The notes beneath the pieces are model-generated. The model made no database searches. It saw only the letters and a list, made by a program, of their open reading frames with translations, and was not told where the DNA came from. 64,000 nucleotides of DNA from Algoriphagus aquimarinus (lineage in GTDB: Bacteria; Bacteroidota; Bacteroidia; Cytophagales; Cyclobacteriaceae): the NCBI RefSeq assembly GCF_900112005.1, contig NZ_FOKK01000002.1, positions 186,001-250,000 of the forward strand, in the 5' to 3' direction. Position numbers and translations under genes: made by a program. Positions 36,083 through 45,071 of this stretch are shown one piece after another. Numbering within the stretch: the first letter of the stretch is position 1; each line of letters starts with the position of its first letter.

Positions 36083-37637
36083 TTGCCAATACCATCATTC
36101 TGAAATCCAGCGGATCAAAACAATCCAACAACTCTGATATCAAATCAGGATTACTCAGATAGAATTGCATCATATTCACAACCCGCTCCTGTGGACTACC
36201 ACCTGGCTTCACTAACTCCTGAATACAACAGGCACGTTCTATCTGCGTATGCAATCTGCGCTCTTCAGCTTTGCGAAGCTTTGTCGCCATTTGATCGATA
36301 ATCTTCAGCGAACGTACTTTCCCTGCTTCAAAAGCATTTTCTAGACTTTTCTCTAAATGAGCAGCTTCCTTCCCTTTTACATCAAAAAGCATAGAAATCA
36401 CTTCCTTTTGCTTGGCAAGCTCTATATCAATACTAGCCTCTGCTTTCACAAAAGTTTTTTTCCAATGCTCTATATCCACGAAAAGGTCTTCCACATCCCA
36501 ATTCATCTGCTTCATTTTGCGCTGTACTTTCTCGTTGATCAGCAAAGCAAAATTACGAGGCAAAACGACCGGAAAAGGAACTTCAAAATGATCAAAAACA
36601 CCTTTCAACTGAAGCCAATACACCACTTCTGCTGGCCCACCAAGGTAGGCAAGGTTTGGCAAGATCACTTCTTGATACAATGGTCTTAACACCACATTTG
36701 GACTGAATCGCTCCGGGTGCTTCTCCACTAGTACTTTCATTTCCTCATCTGTAAACCTCAATTCAGTATTTACCACACCAAATCCAGACTCCATTCTTTC
36801 GATCCGCTCTCGAAGCCCTTTCTCCAAGTAAAAGAAATTGACCTCTCGAGGGAATATCTGACTGCTGTATCCTAATTCTTCCAATTCCTCAGTCGCCTGG
36901 CTAGCTTTTACGAATGGAGTATGGTCAAACAAATCGGAAATTATCACTTCTGAGAATTCTCTTTTCAAATTCTCATCATCACCATCTACGATTACCAATC
37001 CCTGCTCTCCAAATAACGCATCCACGTATTTTCTTACCGCTTCTGCCAAAGTTTTGGAGGTGGAATAAGCTTCTTGAAAAACCTCCGGCGCAAATGAAAC
37101 TGTCTTTAGAAATTCCTTGAAACTCTTATCCAATTCAAAATCTCCGACAGCACCTGTCTGCTCAGAATTCCACTGATATTTCTTCCCATCTAGCTTGAAG
37201 TAATTGATCTCGTCAAAATCATGATCCTCTGTAGCCATCCAATACACCGGCACAAACTTATTTTTAGGATAAGTCTCCGCCAATTTCTTGGCTAGATTGA
37301 TCGTAGAAACGATTTTGTAAATAAAGTATAATGGCCCCGTGAAGAGATTTAATTGATGCCCAGTCGTGACTGTAAACGTACGGTCAGAGGCCAAGGAATC
37401 AATATTCGAAGATACCGCATAACTCACTTCCTGATTGGCATATTGGCTATGCAGCGCTTCGACCAGTACTTTTCTATTTCCTTCGGAAAAAGTTTTCTGC
37501 TCAATTGCTTCCTTGAAACTTTCCAACTTCGGAGCATGAGAATAGAAAGGAGTCAACTCTTCCTTCCCTCCTATGTAATCCAAAAAAAATTGTGAAAACT
37601 GTCCCGTTTGATGGAGTTCTACGCAATGTTTTTTCAT
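36072..37637 (-). CDS. bshC: putative cysteine ligase BshC (bacillithiol synthesis)
   Basis: 521 residues matching BshC across its length: TVTTGHQLNLFTGPLYFIYKI near the N-terminus, FVPVYWMATEDHDFDEIN, the Rossmann-like core LRPLYQEVILPNLAYLGGPAE, a long coiled-coil insertion (about 390-470), and an EELVKPGGSPQERV-type C-terminus. BshC is thought to add cysteine to GlcN-malate in the last step of bacillithiol synthesis. It implies this organism makes bacillithiol as its low-molecular-weight thiol. The other Bsh genes are not in the window. Confidence 0.95.
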   Translation of the reverse strand: MKKHCVELHQTGQFSQFFLDYIGGKEELTPFYSHAPKLESFKEAIEQKTFSEGNRKVLVEALHSQYANQEVSYAVSSNIDSLASDRTFTVTTGHQLNLFTGPLYFIYKIVSTINLAKKLAETYPKNKFVPVYWMATEDHDFDEINYFKLDGKKYQWNSEQTGAVGDFELDKSFKEFLKTVSFAPEVFQEAYSTSKTLAEAVRKYVDALFGEQGLVIVDGDDENLKREFSEVIISDLFDHTPFVKASQATEELEELGYSSQIFPREVNFFYLEKGLRERIERMESGFGVVNTELRFTDEEMKVLVEKHPERFSPNVVLRPLYQEVILPNLAYLGGPAEVVYWLQLKGVFDHFEVPFPVVLPRNFALLINEKVQRKMKQMNWDVEDLFVDIEHWKKTFVKAEASIDIELAKQKEVISMLFDVKGKEAAHLEKSLENAFEAGKVRSLKIIDQMATKLRKAEERRLHTQIERACCIQELVKPGGSPQERVVNMMQFYLSNPDLISELLDCFDPLDFRMMVLANES

Positions 37638-37912
37638 GTGTCTATAATTTGATTTTCAAAGGCCACATGGAATTTCGCATACATGTTAGTCATAATAGTT
37701 TGTGACACTTGAGCAATGCTCAATTTCATGAGGAAGCTGAGCGGAGAGTTGTAATGGGTAACTAACTTAAGCAATCATTTCAAAGTTCGCTTTTTTTTCG
37801 AAAAAATCCGGTAAGCTTACATCAATGGGATTGTTTCTGGTTAAACTGAAGTTTTAGACAGAAGGTTTATTTAAAATACGCCTTCCCGATTAGCCAGAAT
37901 TGGCAATTATCT

Positions 37913-37920
37913 TAGCTTTG
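37913..37920 (+). promoter_or_regulatory. -7 element before the M16 peptidase
   Basis: TAGCTTTG fits TAnnTTTG. It ends 12 bases before the ATG at 37933, implying a leader of only a few bases. Confidence 0.45.
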
Positions 37921-37932
37921 CAAGCTACAATT

Positions 37933-39174
37933 ATGCTACCCTACACAAGATTTTTCCTAGAAAACGGACTGGAAGTGATCGTCCATGAAGATCACGGCAG
38001 TAAAATCGCTGTTTTCAACCTGCTATATAAAGTCGGATCCCGAAATGAAAAGCTCGGCAAAACTGGTCTTGCCCATTTCTTCGAGCATTTGATGTTCGGT
38101 AGTTCTGCCAATGTCCCGGTTTTCGATCGTGAATTAGAACGTGTCGGCGGTGCTTGCAATGCATTCACCAGTCCCGACATCACTAACTACTACATCACCA
38201 TTCCGGCAGCGAATTTAGAAACAGCATTTTGGCTGGAATCTGATCGTATGCTTCAATTGACTCTCAGCGAGAAGACAATAGAAACGCAGCGAAAAGTAGT
38301 GATGGAAGAATACAAGCAGCGCTATATCAATCAGCCCTATGGCGATGTGTTCCATCACTTGCGGGACCTTGCTTACCATACCCACCCTTACCGCTGGCCT
38401 ACCATCGGGCAGAATCTAGATGACATTATTAACTATACAGCAGAAGATGTCTGGGAGTTTTATCGTGCAAATTATAGGCCTGACAATGCCATATTAGTGG
38501 TTGCTGGTGCGGTAACTCAAGCAGAAGTAGAACGACTGGCGAAGAAATGGTTTGAACCAATACCGAACCTTTCAGAATCAAACCACCAAATCCCTGTCGA
38601 GCCAACCCAACTTACCAAAAACACCAAGGTGGTAGAAGCTCCTGTCCCAACTGATGCACTATACAAAGCCTATAAAATGCCAGCGAAACTGGCTGAGGGA
38701 TATTTGGAAGCGGATCTGATCACTGACATCATAGGCTTTGGCAAGTCTTCTCTCTTGGAGCAAACCTTGGTAAAAAACGGGAAGCTTTTCGCATCTGTGG
38801 GAGCCTACATCTTAGGATCTGTGGATCCCGGGTTGTTGATCTTCTCAGGAAAAATGGAATCTGGGGTTTCTGCGGAAGAAGCCGAAAAGGCTTTAGACGA
38901 GGTGGTTTCCAAATTCCTAACTTCGGAAATATCTGACCTTGCTCTTCAGAAAGTGAAGAATCAGGGAGAAGCCATGAAAACCTACGAATCTATTCAAGTA
39001 CTCAATCGAGCAATGAATCTGGCGAATTATGCGCAGCTTGGAAATCCAGACCTTTACTGGGAGGAATTCGAAAATAAATCAAAAATAAAAGGAGAAGAAA
39101 TCATGACTTGGGCAAATCGCCTGATCCGTGAAGAAAACTCCTCTGTCTTATACTATAAATCTGTACCTGCATGA
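37933..39174 (+). CDS. M16-family zinc peptidase (single-unit)
   Basis: The ATG at 37933 is chosen over an in-frame TTG at 37900 because the protein then opens MLPYTRFFLENGLEVIVHED, a normal M16 start. The 413 residues include the inverted zinc motif HFFEHLMFGSS (HxxEH) and the downstream Glu in VVMEEYKQRYINQPYG, then the M16_C half. It has no signal peptide. Only one M16 pair of domains is present, so it probably dimerises with itself or a partner. It overlaps ispF by four bases (ATGA) in an operon with mnmD. Confidence 0.9.
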   Translation: MLPYTRFFLENGLEVIVHEDHGSKIAVFNLLYKVGSRNEKLGKTGLAHFFEHLMFGSSANVPVFDRELERVGGACNAFTSPDITNYYITIPAANLETAFWLESDRMLQLTLSEKTIETQRKVVMEEYKQRYINQPYGDVFHHLRDLAYHTHPYRWPTIGQNLDDIINYTAEDVWEFYRANYRPDNAILVVAGAVTQAEVERLAKKWFEPIPNLSESNHQIPVEPTQLTKNTKVVEAPVPTDALYKAYKMPAKLAEGYLEADLITDIIGFGKSSLLEQTLVKNGKLFASVGAYILGSVDPGLLIFSGKMESGVSAEEAEKALDEVVSKFLTSEISDLALQKVKNQGEAMKTYESIQVLNRAMNLANYAQLGNPDLYWEEFENKSKIKGEEIMTWANRLIREENSSVLYYKSVPA

Positions 39175-39653
39175 ACAAATTCAGAATAGGTTTCGGTTAC
39201 GATGTCCATCAACTTAAAGAAGGCTATGACTTCTGGCTGGGCGGAATCAAATTAGAATATGAAAAAGGCGCTGTCGGTCATTCGGATGCCGATGTTCTTA
39301 TACATGTGATTTGCGACGCGCTTCTTGGAGCAGCTAATCTGCGTGACATTGGACATCATTTTTCCGATCAAGACCCGAAATTCAAAGGCATAGACAGCAA
39401 AATCCTTCTTGCCGAAGTAATGGTTCTCATTAGAGAAGCTGGTTATGAAGTAGGCAACTTAGACACGACGATCTGCCTGCAACTCCCGAAAGTCAACCCA
39501 CACATCCCAACGATGAAGGCATGTCTTTCTGAAGTGATGAATGTTTCTGAAAATGATATTTCAATCAAAGCTACAACCACTGAGAAATTAGGTTTTGTTG
39601 GTAGACAAGAAGGTGTTTCTGCGTATTGTTCTGCCTTAATATATTCTGTATGA
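39171..39653 (+). CDS. ispF: 2-C-methyl-D-erythritol 2,4-cyclodiphosphate synthase
   Basis: Forms the cyclic diphosphate in the non-mevalonate isoprenoid pathway. The 160 residues include the zinc ligands in GYDVHQLKEG (Asp8, His10), GHSDADVLIHVICDALLGA, DIGHHFSDQDPKFKGIDS, and the C-terminal TTTEKLGFVGRQEGVSA. Both ends overlap neighbours by four bases (ATGA), with the M16 peptidase upstream and mnmD downstream. Confidence 0.97.
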   Translation: MNKFRIGFGYDVHQLKEGYDFWLGGIKLEYEKGAVGHSDADVLIHVICDALLGAANLRDIGHHFSDQDPKFKGIDSKILLAEVMVLIREAGYEVGNLDTTICLQLPKVNPHIPTMKACLSEVMNVSENDISIKATTTEKLGFVGRQEGVSAYCSALIYSV

Positions 39654-40333
39654 GTGGAAACTTAAGAATTATAACTACTGAGGACGGCTCACATTCTCTA
39701 TACAACGATGAGCTGAAAGAAAGCTACCACAATTCAGGTGGAGCTTTCAAAGAATCCATCCATATATGTATGCTTTATGGGTTAGACTCTTGGGTTATGA
39801 ATAATCCCAACAAAAAACCTATTCGCATTTTCGAAGTAGGCTTCGGAACAGGATTGAATGCTTGGCTCACCCTAGTTTGGGCGGAGCAAAATCAAATTCC
39901 AGTGCTTTACCACAGTATTGAGCCCTTTCCACTAACTGAGGATATTTATTCCCAGTTAAACTATGGAGATATGGATGATGCTATATTTCATTACAAGCCA
40001 TATCTACAGAGATTGCACAAAGCCGATTGGGATAAAGGCCTTATTATGTCTGAGTATTTCAACATGAAAAAGGAAAAAATAAGCCTTCAAGATGTGATCC
40101 TCTATCCTACTGATGTCGTCTTCTATGACGCTTTTGCGCCGAGTAAACAACCAGAAATGTGGACAAAGGAGATTCTAAGCAAGGTTTGTTCATCCTTAAA
40201 CCCCGGTGGAATATTAACAACTTACTGCGCTACTGGGCAGCTGAGAAGAGACCTGAAAGATGTAGGACTTGAAGTGGAAATCTTACCTGGACCTCCTGGC
40301 AAAAAAGAAATGACACGGGGTTGGAAAAAATAA
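39650..40333 (+). CDS. mnmD: tRNA (5-methylaminomethyl-2-thiouridine) methyltransferase, MnmD-type
   Basis: The ATG at 39650 overlaps the ispF stop and gives MSGNLRIITTEDGSHSLYND; the longer frame adds eight residues read through ispF. The SAM-binding motif IFEVGFGTGLNAWLT lies near residue 60. The family end GPPGKKEMTRGWKK is intact. This stand-alone MnmD (no MnmC1 oxidase fused) completes 5-methylaminomethyl-2-thiouridine at wobble position 34 of some tRNAs. Confidence 0.92.
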   Translation: MSGNLRIITTEDGSHSLYNDELKESYHNSGGAFKESIHICMLYGLDSWVMNNPNKKPIRIFEVGFGTGLNAWLTLVWAEQNQIPVLYHSIEPFPLTEDIYSQLNYGDMDDAIFHYKPYLQRLHKADWDKGLIMSEYFNMKKEKISLQDVILYPTDVVFYDAFAPSKQPEMWTKEILSKVCSSLNPGGILTTYCATGQLRRDLKDVGLEVEILPGPPGKKEMTRGWKK

Positions 40334-40474
40334 TTTGTCAAGTGGAATGCTGTTTGGATAGTGGATAGAAAAAACCACCAGCCTTATGAAATCGAACATG
40401 GCGAGTGTAACACACTTGCATATTTATTTATCATGTGAGATATCATAAGGCCTTTACAAACAAATTATACACTT

Positions 40475-40894
40475 ATGAAAACTGCAATTTTTACTTGGCT
40501 ATTTTTATTACCGCTTCAAATTTATGCAAGTGGGTATGATTCCCGTCACTCGGAAGATTTGACTCAAAATACTAACCGAATAGAGAGTAGTACACAAGCA
40601 ATGGATCTTGGAAGTACTGAGCTTATCGCTAGCGCCGAACCTACAGATAGGAGCGCAAATTTTCAAGCTATTGCAGTTTCACAAGAAAAAGATATTCAAA
40701 GGCTAAAGAGTCAACTAGCACATAAAAACCATGAGATCTACACACAAGAATTGGATCAATGGAAATCTAAAACTGCCACATTGATTTTCTTTGTAGGCAT
40801 GCTTGTCTTCGCTTTACTTTATATTAGAAGCAAGCGAACTGATGAGCATCAAGAAACGCTTACTTATAGCACCTTATACCCGCAACAAAAATGA
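40475..40894 (+). CDS. small exported coiled-coil membrane protein (paralogue A)
   Basis: 139 residues: a signal peptide (about residues 1-18), a low-complexity Ser/Thr-rich stretch, a predicted coiled coil containing FQAIAVSQEKDIQRLKSQLA (about 68-87), a single transmembrane helix (IFFVGMLVFALLYI), then a short basic tail. I do not recognise a family. It shares the x-AIAxxQEKDxQxLK segment and the helix layout with the next gene, which overlaps it by four bases. The N-terminal part would lie outside the inner membrane. Confidence 0.7.
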   Translation: MKTAIFTWLFLLPLQIYASGYDSRHSEDLTQNTNRIESSTQAMDLGSTELIASAEPTDRSANFQAIAVSQEKDIQRLKSQLAHKNHEIYTQELDQWKSKTATLIFFVGMLVFALLYIRSKRTDEHQETLTYSTLYPQQK

Positions 40895-41364
40895 CCTTTG
40901 GATTAATTCTACTGATTTTAAACCTATTCTCTCCTCAATTCACTGAAGCTGGCCAAGCGAAACTGGAAAAGATGGTTAAAGATCGCGATGCCCTCACGCA
41001 GCAATGGAAACAATCAGAAAGCAGAAAATCTGGAATATTCGGCAATCGTACCAAAAAGGATATGATCGAAACGAATGAATGGCTGGAGAGAATCATTCAG
41101 AAAGACAACCTGATCATGGATGAGCTGCGAATGATCGGGGATATAGAGACCACCACGGCTACTCAAACTGGAGATGACTACAAAGCCATTGCTTTCAAAC
41201 AAGAAAAGGATGTACAGGCGCTAAAAAGAGCTGTAGCAGAAAGAGACAAGTCACTTGATAAAATGCTCAGTTCACGAAGGGCATTTGAGTGGACTACTAC
41301 TATTTTTTTTCTAAGCACGCTGGGCTTAGGCTATTGGATTTATAGAAGTAGAAAAACTTCCTAA
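40891..41364 (+). CDS. small coiled-coil membrane protein (paralogue B)
   Basis: 157 residues: a hydrophobic N-terminal segment (MTFGLILLILNLFSPQF), a long charged helical region, a coiled coil with YKAIAFKQEKDVQALKRAVA (about 107-126), and a C-terminal transmembrane helix (TIFFLSTLGLGYWIY) with a basic end. It matches paralogue A over the coiled coil and final helix, so the two are probably related by duplication. They overlap by ATGA and are likely made together. No function is known to me. The gene is convergent with a lipoprotein gene, overlapping it by four bases. Confidence 0.7.
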   Translation: MTFGLILLILNLFSPQFTEAGQAKLEKMVKDRDALTQQWKQSESRKSGIFGNRTKKDMIETNEWLERIIQKDNLIMDELRMIGDIETTTATQTGDDYKAIAFKQEKDVQALKRAVAERDKSLDKMLSSRRAFEWTTTIFFLSTLGLGYWIYRSRKTS

Positions 41365-41858
41365 TTAATTTTAATATACGTTTTTGGGAGTGAGCATTCA
41401 GAATAATACTCTAAGCACTCAGCCAAAAACTCAAATTGCTTTCGATCTGTTGAAAAAGTCAAATTGGCAGTAGGGGTATTGCTAAAGTCAATTTCAATAA
41501 ATCTCAATTCATTTTTAGGGGCGTATAAATTAGCGCGACTAGGGAGATAATAATCCTTTACTTGATAAATCTCTGAATACGTAAAGGTAAAAGCATTTTC
41601 CTGCAGATTATACCAACCACGAGTCGCGAACCTATAGCCAAGATCTTTACTTGTTTCTGACTCTCTGACTGTAACATTGATATCATAGATGCTATCATTG
41701 ACAAAATCATACCTCTCTACTATCCAATAATTGAGGGAATCTACGAACACCCTATTTTCCCAAGCTCCTATTAGTGGAGATATAGGTTCCTCTACGTCGC
41801 TACAACTAGAAAGGGACACTGTACAAGCAGCAATAACAAGTAGGCATAGGTATCTCAT
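41361..41858 (-). CDS. lipoprotein of unknown function
   Basis: 165 residues with a lipoprotein signal (VSLSSC, lipidated Cys19) followed by SDVEEPISPLIGAWENRV. The GAW near the mature N-terminus and the later strand pattern (FTFTYSEIYQV, ELRFIEIDFS) resemble lipocalin-like proteins of Bacteroidota, but the match is loose. The 3' ends of this gene and paralogue B overlap by four bases. Confidence 0.7.
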   Translation of the reverse strand: MRYLCLLVIAACTVSLSSCSDVEEPISPLIGAWENRVFVDSLNYWIVERYDFVNDSIYDINVTVRESETSKDLGYRFATRGWYNLQENAFTFTYSEIYQVKDYYLPSRANLYAPKNELRFIEIDFSNTPTANLTFSTDRKQFEFLAECLEYYSECSLPKTYIKIN

Positions 41859-41961
41859 AATTCAAAAATTTGGCTAACAAAGTCTATTACGAAACGAAGA
41901 CTAATATCGCTACAGAAATTCAAACTAATCTAAAAGTATTTTCAATAAAGGAATGGCAACC

Positions 41962-42621
41962 CTATTTCAACCTTGCAATAGGAGTTCTACCGCCCTTAGT
42001 CTTCTCTTCCAATCCAACGATGATTTCAGCATCCAAAGGAAGATAAACATCTACACGAGATCCAAATTTGATAAAACCGAATTCCCCACCTTGTTCCAAT
42101 TCAGAACCTGGCTTCACATACCATTTAATTCTTCTAGCAAGCGCACCTGCAACCTGTCTTACCAGCAGCTTAGTGCCATTCTGGTGCGTCACCACCATCG
42201 TAGTACGCTCATTCTCTGTGCTTGACTTTGGGTGCCATGCTACCAGGTATTTTCCTGGATGATATTGAAAAAACTCCACAATGCCTTTGATCGGAGATCT
42301 AGTGATATGCACATTGATCGGAGACATGAAAATCGATACCTGTCTACGGTTTTCTTTCAAATACTCACCCTCAAAAGCCTCTTCAATCACCACTACTTTC
42401 CCATCTACGGGAGCATATACCAAACTTTCGTCTGATGGCAATTGGATAATTGGGCTTCTGAAAAACTGAAGTATAATCAGATAGAGAACAATACTTCCTA
42501 ATACAGCAACATTAGAAAGTACTCTAGCATCTGGCATGAAATAGATGATGAGGTAATTACCAGCTACTAATATAATTAGCATCCAAAATAACAAAACTCG
42601 TCCTTCTCTGTGTATGGTCAT
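41962..42621 (-). CDS. psd: phosphatidylserine decarboxylase family protein
   Basis: Makes phosphatidylethanolamine from phosphatidylserine. The start at 42621 gives MTIHREGRVLLFWMLIILV, the usual opening of the short Psd type; the longer frame adds 12 residues. The 219 residues have two N-terminal membrane segments, YAPVDGKVVVIEE, FMSPINVHITRSPIKG, and near the C-terminus the FGSRVDVYLP site. There the chain cuts itself between Gly and Ser to form the pyruvoyl cofactor. Confidence 0.93.
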   Translation of the reverse strand: MTIHREGRVLLFWMLIILVAGNYLIIYFMPDARVLSNVAVLGSIVLYLIILQFFRSPIIQLPSDESLVYAPVDGKVVVIEEAFEGEYLKENRRQVSIFMSPINVHITRSPIKGIVEFFQYHPGKYLVAWHPKSSTENERTTMVVTHQNGTKLLVRQVAGALARRIKWYVKPGSELEQGGEFGFIKFGSRVDVYLPLDAEIIVGLEEKTKGGRTPIARLK

Positions 42622-42623
42622 AA

Positions 42624-42661
42624 GCTTTAAAACTAAAAGGCGTGGAGATTTCCCCACGCCT
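42624..42661 (-). terminator. intrinsic terminator between gdh and psd
   Basis: On the minus strand an 8-bp stem (aggcgtgg / ccacgcct) is followed by a T-rich run (tttagtttt), 33 bases after the glutamate dehydrogenase stop. Confidence 0.75.
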
Positions 42662-42693
42662 CAAAGATAAAATATTCTTTCGATAGAAAAGGC

Positions 42694-43971
42694 TTAGAAT
42701 CCTCCTCTATATGTATAAGTCTTCGCAACTTTATCAATAGCAACGATATAAGCTGCAATTCTCATAGGCACATCATACTTCAATGAGGTCTGATACACCA
42801 TATCAAAGGCATCTTTCATGATTCTGTCTGAACGGCGATTCACGCGGTCAGCAGTCCATTTGTAGCCTAATCTATTTTGTACCCATTCGAAGTAAGATAC
42901 TGTCACACCTCCAGCATTTGCCAGGATATCTGGTACAGCCATAATACCTTTTTCGTTGATGATCGCATCTGCCTTAGCAGAAGTAGGCCCATTGGCTCCT
43001 TCTACGATCAGTTTAGCTTTGATATCATTCACATTGTGAATAGTGATTACATCTTCTACTGCAGCAGGCACAAGTACATCGACATCCAAAGTCAACAAAT
43101 CAGCTGCATTCTCCATTTTGTCGCCGCCTTTGAAGCCTTCTAGATTTCCGCCATTTGCATCGCGGTACTCTATCGCTTCTACGATATTGATTCCTTTTTC
43201 ATTGTAAAATGCTCCAGTGTGATCGGAGATAGATACAATTTTCAGACCTCTTTCTTCCAAAAGTCTAGCTGCCCAAGAGCCTACATTACCAAAGCCTTGA
43301 ACTGCACAAGTAGCCTGAAAAGGGTTAATTTTCAACTTCTGCATGGCTGCCAAAGCGGAAACCATCACGCCACGGCCAGTAGCTTCAGTTCTTCCAAGAG
43401 ATCCACCAAGTACAAGTGGCTTACCCGTCACAACTGAACTCACTGTCATTCCTTTCGCTTTAGAGTACTCATCCATCAGCCAAGCCATTTCTCTAGGCCC
43501 TGTACCCATGTCTGGCGCAGGAATATCCTTATCCGGACCGAAGACATCGATCATTGCCATAGTATAGGCTCTGACAAGACGTTCGATTTCACCGCTAGAC
43601 ATTTCTCTAGGATTACATCTCACTCCACCTTTACCTCCACCATAGGGAATGTCCACTACGGCACATTTCCAAGTCATCCAAGCCGCTAGTGCACGCACCT
43701 CATCGATGTGTACATCGGGAGCAAAGCGGATACCGCCTTTTGCTGGGCCAAGAATATTTGAGTGGATTACTCGGATACCTTCGAAGACCTGGATTTTTCC
43801 ATTGTCCATCGTGATAGGAAGGGAAACGATTACTTGTTTGGCAGGATTTTTCAGAACATTGTACACCTCATCGGAGAGGCCTAGCTTTTCAGCTGCAATG
43901 TTGAATCTTTCCATCATTGACTCCAAAGGATTCTCTTTATCCTTGATTGGAGCCGGTTCAATGTAAGCCAT
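42694..43971 (-). CDS. Glu/Leu/Phe/Val dehydrogenase (glutamate dehydrogenase type)
   Basis: 425 residues of the hexameric amino-acid dehydrogenase family. Substrate-binding residues lie in GGIRFAPDVHIDEVRALAAWM and the catalytic lysine motif in PYGGGKGGV. The dinucleotide fold VQGFGNVGSWAA is near residue 220, and PAAVEDVI, VEGANGPTSAKAD follow. It most likely interconverts glutamate and 2-oxoglutarate, linking nitrogen metabolism to the TCA enzyme SucA encoded about 8 kb away. A monocistronic gene with a terminator. Confidence 0.94.
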   Translation of the reverse strand: MAYIEPAPIKDKENPLESMMERFNIAAEKLGLSDEVYNVLKNPAKQVIVSLPITMDNGKIQVFEGIRVIHSNILGPAKGGIRFAPDVHIDEVRALAAWMTWKCAVVDIPYGGGKGGVRCNPREMSSGEIERLVRAYTMAMIDVFGPDKDIPAPDMGTGPREMAWLMDEYSKAKGMTVSSVVTGKPLVLGGSLGRTEATGRGVMVSALAAMQKLKINPFQATCAVQGFGNVGSWAARLLEERGLKIVSISDHTGAFYNEKGINIVEAIEYRDANGGNLEGFKGGDKMENAADLLTLDVDVLVPAAVEDVITIHNVNDIKAKLIVEGANGPTSAKADAIINEKGIMAVPDILANAGGVTVSYFEWVQNRLGYKWTADRVNRRSDRIMKDAFDMVYQTSLKYDVPMRIAAYIVAIDKVAKTYTYRGGF

Positions 43972-44041
43972 ATTCGGGTTTGATTTAGTTATTCAAATGC
44001 GCTGCAATATTAAGCAGATTTTCAATCAACAGGGGTCAGAA

Positions 44042-44881
44042 TTAGAAGATTTTCAAAAAGGCAGTGATAAATGGGGCTGAAAGTAACAATCCGTCAAAAC
44101 GGTCCATAAATCCACCGTGTCCAGGAAGGCCTTTTCCAGAATCCTTAATCTCTATAGATCGCTTAAAAAGCGACTCGATAAGATCTCCATATGTACCGGC
44201 TATAATTATAATCCCGGCAATCACTAACCATTTCCAATCTTCAATCACGTGAAAGTATCGTGTCAGGACAAATGCTACTCCGATTGCAGAGAAAGCTCCG
44301 CCCAAAAACCCTTCCCATGATTTCTTTGGTGAAACCCGTTCGAATAACTTAGTCTTACCAAATTTTGTTCCCGCAAAATAGGCTCCTGTATCACTAGCCC
44401 ATAGAATCAACAAACACCCGATAATGATCTGATAATTATATGTGGCATCTACTGAAAATACGGCAAGATTAAGCAGAGAAAAGGGCACTGCTACATAGAA
44501 AAGACCCAAAAAAGTATAGGCAACTCCAGTGAAAGGTTTCTTATCAGTTTTGCGATAAAGCTTAATAAAAAAGGTAAGTGAGACTATTGGGAAGATCAGA
44601 AAGAAGTAATTACTGGACAAATGCTCCTTCTCCACCAGAAAGGTGAGACAGAAAATCATCAGACCCAGAAATGTCCCAAAGCTTTTAAGGGGAAGCATCC
44701 CATCCAAGCCACTCAGTTTATAGAATTCCATTTGGGAAAAACCCAAAATCCCTGCGAAAACCAGAAAATAAGTGTAGTCAGAATATATGCAGCCTCCCAC
44801 GATAATCAACGCTCCAAACAATGCGGTGATGGCTCTCTGACCTAGATTACTGTAATTATTTATACTAAAACGTGATCTCAT
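44042..44881 (-). CDS. cdsA: phosphatidate cytidylyltransferase
   Basis: Forms CDP-diacylglycerol, the precursor of all phospholipids, in the inner membrane. The 279 residues have about eight transmembrane helices. The family signature is near the C-terminus: LFKRSIEIKDSGKGLPGHGG followed by FMDRFDGLL. Its start overlaps the end of the DUF2007 gene by 17 bases, so translation of the two is likely linked. psd, two genes on, uses a product derived from this enzyme. Confidence 0.95.
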   Translation of the reverse strand: MRSRFSINNYSNLGQRAITALFGALIIVGGCIYSDYTYFLVFAGILGFSQMEFYKLSGLDGMLPLKSFGTFLGLMIFCLTFLVEKEHLSSNYFFLIFPIVSLTFFIKLYRKTDKKPFTGVAYTFLGLFYVAVPFSLLNLAVFSVDATYNYQIIIGCLLILWASDTGAYFAGTKFGKTKLFERVSPKKSWEGFLGGAFSAIGVAFVLTRYFHVIEDWKWLVIAGIIIIAGTYGDLIESLFKRSIEIKDSGKGLPGHGGFMDRFDGLLLSAPFITAFLKIF

Positions 44882-45071
44882 TCTGGATTATATTATTCGC
44901 CGACATCATATTTTCACTCTGCACATGAACCTCATAATTCCCAAAAATCTGATAAACAGTTTCCTTTTTATTCAATATCACAGCCTGTATTTGATGCTCT
45001 TCCAAGACGCCTTTGACGATCTCAGCTCTCACCTGCATTGGGGTTTCAAATACCTTGTTCCAGTTCTCCAT
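44865..45071 (-). CDS. DUF2007-type small protein
   Basis: A 68-residue soluble protein. It begins MENWNKVFETPMQVRAEIVK then GVLEEHQIQAVILNKKE, the compact alpha/beta fold of DUF2007 (putative PII-like signal-transducing) proteins. It overlaps the CPBP gene by 26 bases at its 5' end and cdsA by 17 bases at its 3' end. No partner is known. The overlaps suggest it is co-translated with both neighbours. Confidence 0.82.
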   Translation of the reverse strand: MENWNKVFETPMQVRAEIVKGVLEEHQIQAVILNKKETVYQIFGNYEVHVQSENMMSANNIIQNEITF

